From: Candidatus Uhrbacteria bacterium
GTDB taxonomy: Bacteria > Patescibacteriota > Patescibacteriia > UBA9934 > UBA11717
DNA length: 62,653 nucleotides
NCBI GenBank assembly: GCA_018701105.1
Contig: JABIWD010000051.1
Coordinates: forward strand, 1-62,653
Direction: 5' to 3'
Position numbers and translations under genes: made by a program. Positions 16,352 to 25,071 of the stretch are shown piece after piece. How positions within the stretch are numbered: position 1 is the first letter of the stretch; each line of letters starts with the position of its first letter. Under the pieces are notes generated by a model. It saw only the letters and a list, made by a program, of their open reading frames with translations, was not told where the DNA came from and did no database searches.

Positions 16352-17865
16352 TCTTTCTTTGTTTCGATTCTAGGGAAAAGCTGTTCACCCAGCGCCACCT
16401 TTGCACCCGGCTGCAATCCACCCCAAATAGCAGCTTCCTTCATTGGCATCTGCGCCTGTTCGACAACCGATGTACCGATAGCTTCAAAAATCTTGTAACT
16501 CGTCTCTGGGGTAACTGGCATTATCATCCACGCAACATGACGCAAAGCCTCGAGCAACGTGTACAGAACCTCGCTTACCTCTGTCTTGTCATCGAGCTTG
16601 CCGAGCTCCCATGGTTTCTTGTCATCGATGAATTTATTCATGTCGCGGACAATCTGCCATGCAGCTGCGAGTCCATCGTGGAATCGCAAATCTTCCATCG
16701 ACTTTCTGTAATCAGTCCAATGCGACTTCACGTTGTAGTCAACTACTGCGGGAACGACTCCTCCAAGATAACGATCTGTCATTGCTACCGCACGGTTCAA
16801 CAAGTTACCAAGCTCGTTAGCCAGGTCGTTGTTGAACCTCTCTTCAAATCTCTTGATCGAAAAGTCACCGTCACTATGAAATGGGATCTCCCGCATCATG
16901 AAGTACCGCAAAGGCTCTGTGCCATATTGGCTAAGTAGCTCAAACGGGTCCAACACGTTTCCACGAGTCTTGCTCATCTTTTCACCATTTGCAGTGATCC
17001 AGCCATGTACTCCAATCTGCTGAGGCACCTTAACACCTGCGGCCATAAGCATAGCCGGCCACAAAACTGAGTGGAACCGGTTTATCTCCTTTCCTATAAT
17101 ATGTATGTCAGCCGGCCAGTACTTTCGCATCATCTCGTCATCCTCACCGTAGCCAATAGCTGATATATAGTTCACTAGCGCATCGAACCAAACGTAAATA
17201 ACTTGACCATCGTCACCCGGGACAGGAATACCCCACTTCAACACTTTGGTTGAGCGCGAGATCGAAATATCCTCAAGCCCAGACTTCAACAACTGTTTCA
17301 TCTCGTTAAACTTGGCCTCAGGAACAACGAAGTCAGGGCGCTCCTCATAAAGTTTCTCCAACTTTTCCTGAAACGCTGACAATTTGAAAAAGTAATTCTC
17401 TTCCTCCACCTCCTCGCATGGTGTCTTGTGATCCGGACATACATCATCAACAAGATCCTTCTCGGTCTTAAAGGACTCGCATCCAACACAATAAAGACCT
17501 TTGTAGGCCTTCTTATATATGTAACCCGCCTTATCCACCCTTTTCCAAAACGCTTCCACCGACTTGTGGTGACGTTCTTCCGAAGTCTGGATAAAGTCGT
17601 CGTTACCAATATTGAGCTCGTCTGCGAGCTGCCTTACCCGTGCCGCAATTTCATCAACAAAAACCTTAGGCTCCTTTCCAGCCTCCTCGGCCTTACGTGA
17701 GATCTTAGATCCGTGTTCATCTGTTCCTGTCAGGTATCGCACGTCCCTACCAGACATTCTGTAATATCGCGCCAACACATCTGCGTAAATCAACTCTAGA
17801 GCGAATCCGATGTGCGGATCCGCATTCGCGTATACAATCGCGGTCGTAATATAAAACGGTTTCAT
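16348..17865 (-). CDS. metG: methionyl-tRNA synthetase
   Basis: Class I aminoacyl-tRNA synthetase (505 residues) charging tRNA-Met. HIGH-type motif in YANADPHIGFALE, knuckle cysteines CVGC and CPDH...C near 130-150, WFDALVNYISAIGY, and the KMSKS-type loop EKMSKTRGNVLDPF. The C-terminal anticodon-binding helical domain is present; the tRNA-binding EMAP-like domain found in longer forms is absent, as in many compact MetRS. First gene of a metG-cvpA pair. Confidence 0.98.
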   Translation of the reverse strand: MKPFYITTAIVYANADPHIGFALELIYADVLARYYRMSGRDVRYLTGTDEHGSKISRKAEEAGKEPKVFVDEIAARVRQLADELNIGNDDFIQTSEERHHKSVEAFWKRVDKAGYIYKKAYKGLYCVGCESFKTEKDLVDDVCPDHKTPCEEVEEENYFFKLSAFQEKLEKLYEERPDFVVPEAKFNEMKQLLKSGLEDISISRSTKVLKWGIPVPGDDGQVIYVWFDALVNYISAIGYGEDDEMMRKYWPADIHIIGKEINRFHSVLWPAMLMAAGVKVPQQIGVHGWITANGEKMSKTRGNVLDPFELLSQYGTEPLRYFMMREIPFHSDGDFSIKRFEERFNNDLANELGNLLNRAVAMTDRYLGGVVPAVVDYNVKSHWTDYRKSMEDLRFHDGLAAAWQIVRDMNKFIDDKKPWELGKLDDKTEVSEVLYTLLEALRHVAWMIMPVTPETSYKIFEAIGTSVVEQAQMPMKEAAIWGGLQPGAKVALGEQLFPRIETKKE

Positions 17866-17896
17866 CTGAACTGTCAGTATAATTCTAAATACACTG

Positions 17897-18565
17897 TTAT
17901 TCTAACACAATAACGAACTCTCCTTTAGTGCTCGCTGTGGCTAATCGCTCAACAAGCTCGCTTGCTGTCCCTCTCATGATTGTTTCAAACTTCTTCGTGA
18001 GCTCACGCGCAATCACCATTTTACGATCCGGTTGCCTACTCGCGATCTCATCAACTGTCTTATGAATGCGATGCGTGGACTCATAGAGCACCGTCGTGAT
18101 GGTCGATGCTGCGACGTTGTCAAAATATGTCTGTCTCCCCTTTTTCTTTGGCGCAAACCCCATCACGTTGAACTTGTCTGCAGGAAAACCGCAAACTGAC
18201 AGAGCAGTTATGATCGCAGATGGGCCTGAGATCGGCACGATCGGAGCCTCAGGCAAGTCTCGAGCTACCGACTCAACGAGTCGCCCACCAGGATCTTCGA
18301 TCCCAGGTGTTCCTGCATCCGACACGTACGCAACGTCATGCCCTTCCTCGAGCTCTTCCAACACATGTCGAATCTGCTTCTCATGACTATGATGGTCGTA
18401 GCGCTTCACAGTCACTTTGATATCGAGCTTATGCAACAGCGACTTCGCAACACGCGTATCTTCCGCAAACACAACATCGACACTCTGAAGTGTCGATGTC
18501 ATACGAGCGGAAACATCATTCATGTTCCCGATCGGTGTAGCAACTATGTACAGTGTGCCAGGCAT
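17897..18565 (-). CDS. rsmI: 16S rRNA 2'-O-methyltransferase RsmI
   Basis: Tetrapyrrole-methylase-fold enzyme (222 residues) that methylates the ribose of C1402 in 16S rRNA using SAM. Diagnostic LYIVATPIGNMNDVS at the start, EDTR, YVSDAGTPGIEDPG, PISGPSAIITALSVCGFP and the C-terminal RELTKKFE. It is shorter than the ~280 of E. coli because the C-terminal extension is missing, common in compact forms. Its ATG overlaps the stop of the upstream lipoprotein by one base. Confidence 0.95.
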   Translation of the reverse strand: MPGTLYIVATPIGNMNDVSARMTSTLQSVDVVFAEDTRVAKSLLHKLDIKVTVKRYDHHSHEKQIRHVLEELEEGHDVAYVSDAGTPGIEDPGGRLVESVARDLPEAPIVPISGPSAIITALSVCGFPADKFNVMGFAPKKKGRQTYFDNVAASTITTVLYESTHRIHKTVDEIASRQPDRKMVIARELTKKFETIMRGTASELVERLATASTKGEFVIVLE

Positions 18566-19821
18566 TACTCTGCTTCAACTTCCGCTGAAGGGGTATCAAA
18601 CTGTGGATCGATCACCTCAATGACCTGCCCTTTATCTTCCTCTCTACCCTCACCTTCTTCTAGTTTATATTCTCCATCAACCAATCCTTTTCCAAACACA
18701 ACCGCGTACAGCTGTGACTCCTGGTACAACGATGACCACTCGAACCAGAACATTGTCTGCACCTGCAACTGAGCTAGGGTCGTACCCTCAAGCACGAGGT
18801 CGCGCTCTATGTCGCTAAGCTCCCAGACATTTCCGTCGCTATCTATCAATGTACCGTCTTCAGTACTATCGAACTCCACATCACCGCGCTCATGCGCTCG
18901 TAATACACGTTCGGCATCATCGAACCAAACGACTACGTTCGTCTCGCCAACAACGTCATTCTTTACTCCACCGGCGAATTCAACGATAGGCCCCTCTTGA
19001 TACGCCTTGGTCCCAGTCTCTGTCACAACTCCAAGAACAACGTCTTTTGGTCGCAACGCTTTGTCTGGATCGTTTACAAAAGGGAAGTAAATCACCTTTG
19101 CCACGATGTATGGTCCATATGGTGATCGATCATATGCTCGAACTGATCCTGTGTCTTTCGACAACACGACACCGTTGGGATGAGCTTCTTTCCAAACTCC
19201 CCACGGTACAAGATCAAATGGCAACGTAGTCATCTCCTCTCCTGCATGGTCTCCGTAAACACCCTTTGCAAGAACCTGACTCCACAAACTATCTGATTCC
19301 TGGTCGTATAGTAGAGAGTTGTTGCTCCAAAGCAATCCTGAAACTCCAAACGTCAAACTCGACCCATCTTCATCCTCTGCAGAAAAGATGTTCGATACTC
19401 CAGAAAGCTCACTGTATGTTACAGCAGCATTCGTTCCGTTGATCTCGTCGAGCAAGATCTCATGCCAGCTCAAGATCTGTTGCGAGTAGAACTTGTACTC
19501 ACCGTCGTCAAGAACACTGATTCCGTAGTTCTCGTTAAAGAGGTAACCCTCGGCACTCGCCTCGTCTACACTCACGAACTTTGGGTCTGTGATAACGGGC
19601 ATTCCGTCTTTCCCTTGTCCGCTCTCTACGATGTCGGAAGGTCGAACAATCATCTTGTCTCCCTTATGCTTCACGACCTCGTCGAAGATCCCAACGCCTC
19701 CGATCTCGTTTGATGGATCCGAGTCTGCGATACCAAAAAGCTTCGCATCTCCCGTTGCACATCCAGCGCCAATAAGCGCCACTACTGCCAATACTCCAAA
19801 AATCGTTATTCGTTTATCCAT
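18565..19821 (-). CDS. predicted lipoprotein, unknown function
   Basis: A 418-residue protein with a lipoprotein signal (MDKRITIFGVLAVVALIGAGC, lipobox IGAGC, Cys22 lipidated). The mature part is acidic, soluble-looking and contains a long Glu/Asp-rich tail (EGEGREEDKGQVIEVIDPQF). No family recognised; the many aromatic positions suggest a beta-rich extracellular fold. It heads a two-gene unit with rsmI and is divergent from the peroxiredoxin gene, with a TATAAT on its side of the gap. Confidence 0.8.
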   Translation of the reverse strand: MDKRITIFGVLAVVALIGAGCATGDAKLFGIADSDPSNEIGGVGIFDEVVKHKGDKMIVRPSDIVESGQGKDGMPVITDPKFVSVDEASAEGYLFNENYGISVLDDGEYKFYSQQILSWHEILLDEINGTNAAVTYSELSGVSNIFSAEDEDGSSLTFGVSGLLWSNNSLLYDQESDSLWSQVLAKGVYGDHAGEEMTTLPFDLVPWGVWKEAHPNGVVLSKDTGSVRAYDRSPYGPYIVAKVIYFPFVNDPDKALRPKDVVLGVVTETGTKAYQEGPIVEFAGGVKNDVVGETNVVVWFDDAERVLRAHERGDVEFDSTEDGTLIDSDGNVWELSDIERDLVLEGTTLAQLQVQTMFWFEWSSLYQESQLYAVVFGKGLVDGEYKLEEGEGREEDKGQVIEVIDPQFDTPSAEVEAE

Positions 19822-19839
19822 AATATGAGAATTTCCAAA

Positions 19840-19872
19840 ATTATAGCACTTTTTATGTAAACTAGGTATAAT
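19840..19872. promoter_or_regulatory. divergent promoter pair, lipoprotein (-) and peroxiredoxin (+)
   Basis: Two consensus -10 boxes back to back: TATAAT on the minus strand at 19845-19840 and TATAAT on the plus strand at 19867-19872, 21 bases apart. No good -35 was seen for either. Confidence 0.5.
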
Positions 19873-19899
19873 CGATTTTACTGATTAAGTCAAAGAAAA

Positions 19900-20469
19900 A
19901 TGAACTATATGGATACATGTTGCAAATCAAACCAATCCTTCTGCTGCGGAGCTAAGGTTGGTAAACCAGCGCCTAAGATGACGCTTGATGCTGTATTAGG
20001 TAACGGTGAGTTTACAAAAGTGACGGTTGGAGAAGATGCGGGAAAGTGGACGGTGCTGTTCTTCTACCCTCTAGACTTCACTTTCATCTGTCCTACCGAG
20101 ATAAAAGGGTTCTCACAGCGGTTCTCTGAGTTCGAGGCGCTCAACTCCGTAGTCTATGGGTGTTCTACAGACTCAGTCCACAGTCACAAAGCATGGCTAA
20201 AGGATCTTGGTGAGCTTAAGACTCCCCTTTTGAGCGACATGAAACACGAGCTTTCACGAGCATACGGAGTATTGCTCGAGGACGAAGGTATCGCGTTGCG
20301 AGGAACTTTCATGATCGATCCTGAGGGAATCCTGAAGTATGCATCGATTAACGACAATGCGGTTGGTCGAAGCATCGACGAGACATTGCGCGTGTTGAAA
20401 GCGTTGCAAACCGGTGAGCTTTGCCCGGTTGAGTGGAGCGAGGGTGGAGAGACACTTGGGAAGGCCTAG
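19900..20469 (+). CDS. 2-Cys peroxiredoxin with Cys-rich N-terminus
   Basis: AhpC/Prx-type thiol peroxidase (189 residues) reducing H2O2 and alkyl hydroperoxides. The peroxidatic Cys64 lies in FYPLDFTFICPTE and the resolving Cys175 in GELCPVEW; the active-site Thr and Pro are present. Unusual is an N-terminal cluster of four cysteines (Cys7-Cys8, Cys15-Cys16) in an 18-residue extension before GKPAPKMTL; it might bind metal or form disulfides. No reductase partner is adjacent. Single-gene unit with its own terminator. Confidence 0.95.
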   Translation: MNYMDTCCKSNQSFCCGAKVGKPAPKMTLDAVLGNGEFTKVTVGEDAGKWTVLFFYPLDFTFICPTEIKGFSQRFSEFEALNSVVYGCSTDSVHSHKAWLKDLGELKTPLLSDMKHELSRAYGVLLEDEGIALRGTFMIDPEGILKYASINDNAVGRSIDETLRVLKALQTGELCPVEWSEGGETLGKA

Positions 20470-20474
20470 TAAGA

Positions 20475-20536
20475 ATAGGTCTTCTGGCAAAGGGCTAGTT
20501 GAATATAGGTCAGATAGGACCTATGGGACCTATACG
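20475..20536 (+). repeat. cluster of ATAGGTC/GACCTAT inverted repeats
   Basis: After the peroxiredoxin stop the sequence carries AATAGGTC near 20476, then ATATAGGTC, ATAGGACCTAT and GGGACCTATA within about 30 bases (near 20506-20534). These are nested direct and inverted copies of a 7-mer that can form alternative hairpins. Confidence 0.6.
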
Positions 20537-20539
20537 GGA

Positions 20540-20566
20540 AACGGCGGTTTTGGCCGCTGTTTTTTA
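20540..20566 (+). terminator. peroxiredoxin terminator
   Basis: Stem AACGGCGG/CCGCTGTT (20540-20561, one G-U pair) with a TTTTTT run. Confidence 0.8.
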
Positions 20567-20595
20567 TTGACAATTTGCAATTTTTGTGGGATTGT
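20567..20595 (+). promoter_or_regulatory. candidate promoter for the 361-residue GC-rich gene
   Basis: TTGACA (20567-20572), 17-base spacer ending TGG, GATTGT (20590-20595). The -10 is weak; the implied leader is about 105 bases and contains an AGAGGT...ACCTCT hairpin. Confidence 0.4.
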
Positions 20596-20707
20596 CAGCC
20601 CAGTACGTAAATGGCTCGGAGAGGTTTAGCCCGTAAGGGGCGACATCTTGATGAGTGACCTCTGCTATACAGGGCATACGTCCTGATGGCTTGGAGGGGT
20701 GATAGAA

Positions 20708-21793
20708 ATGCAGGTTACAGTAGAAGAGAGATGCAAGCTGTGTGTCGACGAAGCAGACCTGAGCGAAGGAACGCTTTCTGGCGAGATCGCCAAGGTCATG
20801 GGCATAGTCGCAATTACCGGAATCGCCATTGCCTTCTGGGCGTGGTTCGCTTCGGCCTTTGGCTGGAATCGTGAAGCTGTCCCCGCGGGTGTTTTCGCGG
20901 TACTCTCCACGGCCTTCGCTGTCTTTGGTCTGAAGTGGCTCCTCCTCGGGAGATACGTGTACGAGTTCGTCACCGAGGACGGCAAGGGTCACATGCATCG
21001 CTACGACGGAAGTCGGATCAAGGATCTGCTTCTTCGCGACGGTGCGAAGGACTATGTTGTGAAGCGACGTCTGAATGGGCTCTTCGGGTCCAAGGGAGAG
21101 GTCTGGCGCCACGTTCGAGGCGGCAGGTGGGTTGATGCTGCCTGGCGTGTAACAAGAAGCTGGGGAAAGAGGTTCGACCTCACGTACGGCTCGGAGGATG
21201 ACCAGGGGCTGCCTCTCGAGGACGTCGACATCATTGGTGCAACGCGCATCATGCGTGACGACGAATTCATGAACTGGCAGCAGCTCGTGAGCATCCTCGA
21301 TGCCCGTGACGAGCACAAAGCAAACCTGCGAGTCCTTCGTATAGAGCACGAAGGGCTCATAGCTCGGTCCAGTAGGCTGCAGACCGAGATCAAGGAACTC
21401 GGGCTCTACAAGACCGAAACAGCCAGGCTTCAGGACCTGCGTAACGCGATGATCGTCAACATGGTCGACTGGCTCATGGATCTGCTGAAGCAACATCACA
21501 TTGTTGACGCAGACGACCTTCGTCGCTACTACGCGATCGTGAATGCTCTTCTGGAGCTCAAGACGACCGATGATCAGACCGCCATCGTCGAGGCCCTGGA
21601 GCGCGCCGAGACCCTGGAGTGCATCGCAGACCTAGCGCCCAAATCTCAGGGGGTGCTCGCCACGGGATTCCTGAGGAATCTCGAGCGCAAGATGAAGCAA
21701 GCCGTGCTCGATCCCGGGGATCTGGTGGCCGATGCTTGGAACAAGGGTCTGAGTATCCAATTCCGATGCATCGCAGAGGGAAAGCAGCGATAG
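20708..21793 (+). CDS. GC-rich single gene, two-TM protein with helical C-terminus, unknown
   Basis: A 361-residue protein. Residues ~30-85 hold two membrane helices (VMGIVAITGIAIAFWAWFAS and VPAGVFAVLSTAFAVFGLKW), followed by a globular section and a long charged helical part (LDARDEHKANLRVLRIEHEG onward) likely to coil; the N-terminus has a CKLC pair. No family recognised. ATG 20708 is chosen because GGAGG lies ten bases upstream; the GTG at 20699 overlaps that site. GC-richer than both neighbours, monocistronic, with a strong terminator. One of eight such genes in the window. Confidence 0.7.
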   Translation: MQVTVEERCKLCVDEADLSEGTLSGEIAKVMGIVAITGIAIAFWAWFASAFGWNREAVPAGVFAVLSTAFAVFGLKWLLLGRYVYEFVTEDGKGHMHRYDGSRIKDLLLRDGAKDYVVKRRLNGLFGSKGEVWRHVRGGRWVDAAWRVTRSWGKRFDLTYGSEDDQGLPLEDVDIIGATRIMRDDEFMNWQQLVSILDARDEHKANLRVLRIEHEGLIARSSRLQTEIKELGLYKTETARLQDLRNAMIVNMVDWLMDLLKQHHIVDADDLRRYYAIVNALLELKTTDDQTAIVEALERAETLECIADLAPKSQGVLATGFLRNLERKMKQAVLDPGDLVADAWNKGLSIQFRCIAEGKQR

Positions 21794-21810
21794 AGAACCG
21801 GACAACGAAA

Positions 21811-21840
21811 CGGCGACCCGCTCTGGGTCGCCGTGTTTTT
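21811..21840 (+). terminator. terminator of the 361-residue gene
   Basis: Perfect stem CGGCGACCC/GGGTCGCCG (21811-21833), then GTTTTT. Confidence 0.9.
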
Positions 21841-23350
21841 ATTTCTGCTTCTTTAACCAGTTCAACAATGTCCTCACCATCACACCCGTTCCGCCGTACG
21901 GTACGTACTCAAGATACGGTCGCTCGGCGAATGCTGGGCCAGCGATGTCTAGGTGTACCCAAGGTATCTCCGGATCCACGAACTTCTTGAGGAACAATCC
22001 TGCGGTCAACGCACCTCCCCATTTACCGCCTATGTTTTTCACATCGGCGATCTTACTTTCGATCAACTTGTTGTATGGATCAAACAGTGGAAGTCTCCAT
22101 GTCGGCTCGCCCGTTTCTTCTGCAGACGCCAAGAGTTGCTCGGACAGCTTATCGTTATCCGTCATCAACCCCGTCATCTCCTCACCAATCGCAACCACAA
22201 CGGCACCTGTTAACGTCGCAAGATCGATCACAGCATCCGGCTTAAGCTCGCATGCATACGGCAGAGCGTCGGCCAATATCACCCTTCCCTCTGCATCCGT
22301 ATTCAGCACCTCAATCGTGACACCATTCTTTGCTCGAATAACATCACCGGGACGATATGCATTACCACCAGGCATGTTCTCGGTTGCGGGGATGATCCCA
22401 TGCACCTCAACAGAAGGCGCAAGATCGACGATCGAATGAAACACTCCTAGTACTGTCGCAGCTCCACCCATGTCCATCTTCATAGACTCCATGGACGATG
22501 CAGGCTTTAACGAGAGACCGCCAGAGTCAAACGTGACACCCTTCCCAACCAATGCGATCGACTTCTTGGCTTTGATCTTCGGCTTGTATGTCAAATGTAT
22601 AAAGTAAGGCTCCTCGTCCGATCCTGCAGCTACAGCCAAAAACGCATCCATATTCATGCGCTGCAGTTCAGCACGACCAAAGATCTCCACTGAAACTCGA
22701 GGAGACTCGTCTGCGATCCTGAGCGCATCGTTCTTCAGGTCGCGAGGTTTCATTGTCCCCGGTGGCTCGTTCACAAGATCACGAGCATGCATTGTCCCCT
22801 TAGCACCAATGACTCCCACCTCTATCCCCTGCGTGATTGATGAGATCTTCCGCGCGTCCTTTTCAACGATCTGCACCAACTTAATATCTTCCAATGCGTT
22901 CTCCTCGTCTTTTTTCTTCCACTTATCAAATGTATACAAACCAAGATGAGCGCCCTCAGCAATCGCAGCTGCGACCTGCTTAGAAGCGAGACCTCCATGT
23001 CCGGCTCCCATCGCAATAACATTCACAGTCTTTGCCTTCTTGCGCTGAGCTGTTCTCATTGCACGAGCGACCGCCTGTCTCACGCCATCCACGGTCAAAT
23101 CCTCCTTCTTTCCTAGACCCACGACAATGACACGAGCACACTCGATCCTGCCATGCGTCTTGAATACCGTTATCGACCCTTGAGCCGTCCTCATCTTCTC
23201 TTCCTCATAAAACTTAACCAGGCGCCCCTTAAGAGCTCCGTCTAATGTTTCAAAAGCACCTCCACACTTATCCACACCCTCTAGATGACCAACGATCACC
23301 ACATCTCCTGCAACGTCCTCCACATCGCCCCTTACAACCTTTATCTGCAT
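21839..23350 (-). CDS. pepA: leucyl aminopeptidase, M17 family
   Basis: Cytosolic aminopeptidase (503 residues), a two-metal enzyme removing N-terminal residues from peptides. The C-terminal catalytic domain shows ALVGKGVTFDSGGLSLKP (metal Lys and Asp), MKMDMGGAATVLG and the M17 signature NTDAEGRVILADAL with metal Asp/Glu. The N-terminal macro-like domain is present and the length is normal. Single gene, convergent with the GC-rich gene at 20708. Confidence 0.97.
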   Translation of the reverse strand: MQIKVVRGDVEDVAGDVVIVGHLEGVDKCGGAFETLDGALKGRLVKFYEEEKMRTAQGSITVFKTHGRIECARVIVVGLGKKEDLTVDGVRQAVARAMRTAQRKKAKTVNVIAMGAGHGGLASKQVAAAIAEGAHLGLYTFDKWKKKDEENALEDIKLVQIVEKDARKISSITQGIEVGVIGAKGTMHARDLVNEPPGTMKPRDLKNDALRIADESPRVSVEIFGRAELQRMNMDAFLAVAAGSDEEPYFIHLTYKPKIKAKKSIALVGKGVTFDSGGLSLKPASSMESMKMDMGGAATVLGVFHSIVDLAPSVEVHGIIPATENMPGGNAYRPGDVIRAKNGVTIEVLNTDAEGRVILADALPYACELKPDAVIDLATLTGAVVVAIGEEMTGLMTDNDKLSEQLLASAEETGEPTWRLPLFDPYNKLIESKIADVKNIGGKWGGALTAGLFLKKFVDPEIPWVHLDIAGPAFAERPYLEYVPYGGTGVMVRTLLNWLKKQK

Positions 23351-23382
23351 AGAATTTGGATATTATTTCTCCGATCTTAGCA

Positions 23383-23414
23383 CAAAACAAAAACACGGCG
23401 CAATCACCGTGTTT
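23383..23414 (-). terminator. terminator of the BadF-like kinase gene
   Basis: Minus strand stem AAACACGG/CCGTGTTT (23414-23391) followed by TTGTTTTG. Confidence 0.8.
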
Positions 23415-24324
23415 CCTCTGCAAGTTTGATAGCCCCCTCAACCGGATCGTCAGTCAGTGGAATCATGTTCATCCATCTGTGCTTACGAGCTCTCCTGATG
23501 ACCTCGTTACGCAAAGGTTTGTTCTTATTGATCGTCCCTCCAATCAGCACAACATCGATCGACGTCGGCCGCGAAGACATGCACTTCTTTAGTGTTGTGA
23601 GCATCAACATGAGCTCATCAGCAGCTTCCTTTATGATCTTTCGGGCGACGCGGTCTCCTGCCTCAGCAGCTTTTTCAACAACGTCGTTGAGCGCGCCAAT
23701 CTGACTCTTAGATCGAACATTGTCGAGCTTCGGCGGAATGTCACCCATCTCCGATGCTCTGAACCTACTCAACATGATCGGTAAGATCTTGGTCTTGGGT
23801 CCACGACCATCTTCTGCCTTTGTCGCAGCCTTCAATCCTGCTAAACCGATCGCGTAACCACTCCCCTCGTCTGCGAGCAGGTGACCTCGTCCCGAAACGC
23901 AGAACTGTTCCCCGTCTTCGAACACACATGCATTCGAGCCTGTTCCCGATATCAATGCCATAGAGTTCTCGTTCTCTGTACCGGCGCGCAATCCAATCAC
24001 AAGATCGTTAACAAGCACCCGACGATTAGGATCCGCCTGCTTCCACCAGGACTGCTTGTTAAGCTCGCGCAATACATCACGATGATCCTTTGCAGTGTCG
24101 ATCCCGGCCATTCCAATACAAACCGCATCTATACGCTCCTTTTTGCCCATTTTCTGCTGAATTACCTTGACATGCTTAGCTAATTCGCGTATAAGTGCCC
24201 CACTACCTATCTCATGTATGTGACCTATCGCGGGCACGACAAGATTCACGTCACGACCCTTTTGCGGTCGCGCGCGTAAGTGGAACTTAGTTCCTCCAAT
24301 GTCGATGCCGAGAAGATAGCTCAT
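23404..24324 (-). CDS. BadF/BadG-type ATPase, N-acetylglucosamine kinase-like
   Basis: ASKHA-fold kinase (306 residues). Phosphate-1 motif GIDIGGTKFHL at the N-terminus, VCIGMAGIDT, then phosphate-2 ALISGTGSNACVF and the SGRGHLLADEGSGYAIG motif typical of GlcNAc kinase-like BadF/BadG proteins, and a C-terminal VVLIGGTINKN adenosine motif. Likely phosphorylates an amino sugar, perhaps in peptidoglycan salvage, but BadF relatives also activate dehydratases; no radical dehydratase is nearby, so kinase is preferred. Confidence 0.85.
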   Translation of the reverse strand: MSYLLGIDIGGTKFHLRARPQKGRDVNLVVPAIGHIHEIGSGALIRELAKHVKVIQQKMGKKERIDAVCIGMAGIDTAKDHRDVLRELNKQSWWKQADPNRRVLVNDLVIGLRAGTENENSMALISGTGSNACVFEDGEQFCVSGRGHLLADEGSGYAIGLAGLKAATKAEDGRGPKTKILPIMLSRFRASEMGDIPPKLDNVRSKSQIGALNDVVEKAAEAGDRVARKIIKEAADELMLMLTTLKKCMSSRPTSIDVVLIGGTINKNKPLRNEVIRRARKHRWMNMIPLTDDPVEGAIKLAEETR

Positions 24325-24354
24325 ATTATGTGTTAGTATATCACGAGAACAATT

Positions 24355-25044
24355 ATGCGCATCAACAAATACATTTCTTCACACGGGGTCGCTTCCCGTC
24401 GCGCCGCTGACAGACTTATCGAAGAAGGTAAGGTCACAATCAACGGTAAGCGAGCAAAGCTTGGTGACACCATCGAAAGTGATGATGATGTCGTTATTGT
24501 TGATGGTAAAGCTGTGAATCCTGATACGGATCAAATATACATCGCCTACCACAAACCTCGAGGAGTTGAGGTTACAATGAACCGCGATGTTAAACATAAC
24601 ATTGCAGAGGCTATCGGCCTCAAGGGACATGTATTCCCTGTCGGACGGCTCGACAAAGACTCGTCTGGACTGTTACTTCTAACAAACGATGGAGACATCG
24701 TAAACGCGATCCTGCGACCTGCGTCTGGGCACGAGAAAGAATATCTTGTCCACGCCGATCGACCGATCTCGAACGAGTTCCTGAGACAGCTCGCCAATGG
24801 CGCGAAGATCATGGGGCGACAAACGTCACCCACAAAGACAACTCGTCAGAACAAGACATCGTTCAAGATCATTTTGACCGAGGGACGCAACCGACAGATT
24901 CGCCGAATGGTGGACAAGCTCGGGTTCCATGTGAAGAACTTGAAGCGAACACGAATCATGAACATCAAACTAGGCCACTTAAAAGCCGGTCACTGGAGAC
25001 ATCTTACGAAGGATGAACTCAAAGAATTAAAAAACCAGCTCTAA
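24355..25044 (+). CDS. RsuA/RluB-family rRNA pseudouridine synthase
   Basis: A 229-residue pseudouridine synthase. An N-terminal S4 RNA-binding domain (MRINKYISSHGVASRRAADRLIEEGKVTING) is followed by the catalytic domain with the GRLDKDSSGLLLLTNDG motif; Asp100 is the nucleophile. The LTEGRNRQIRRM motif is typical of the RsuA/RluB/RluE/RluF group. The exact uridine target cannot be told. A TAGTAT -10 lies about 15 bases upstream of the ATG, so the leader is very short. Ends in a terminator whose loop contains the stop codon. Confidence 0.93.
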   Translation: MRINKYISSHGVASRRAADRLIEEGKVTINGKRAKLGDTIESDDDVVIVDGKAVNPDTDQIYIAYHKPRGVEVTMNRDVKHNIAEAIGLKGHVFPVGRLDKDSSGLLLLTNDGDIVNAILRPASGHEKEYLVHADRPISNEFLRQLANGAKIMGRQTSPTKTTRQNKTSFKIILTEGRNRQIRRMVDKLGFHVKNLKRTRIMNIKLGHLKAGHWRHLTKDELKELKNQL

Positions 25045-25060
25045 CGAGCTGGTTTTTTGT
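25033..25060. terminator. bidirectional terminator, RluB-like and TMEM43-like genes
   Basis: Stem AACCAGCTC/GAGCTGGTT with A-run and T-run on the two sides; the plus-strand stop codon is in the loop. Confidence 0.9.
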
Positions 25061-25071
25061 TTGTGTGTTTT

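Noticed and set aside
23404..24324. Activator of a 2-hydroxyacyl-CoA dehydratase
   Set aside because: It lacks the Cys pair for the activator Fe-S cluster, and no dehydratase is nearby; sugar-kinase-like is more likely.
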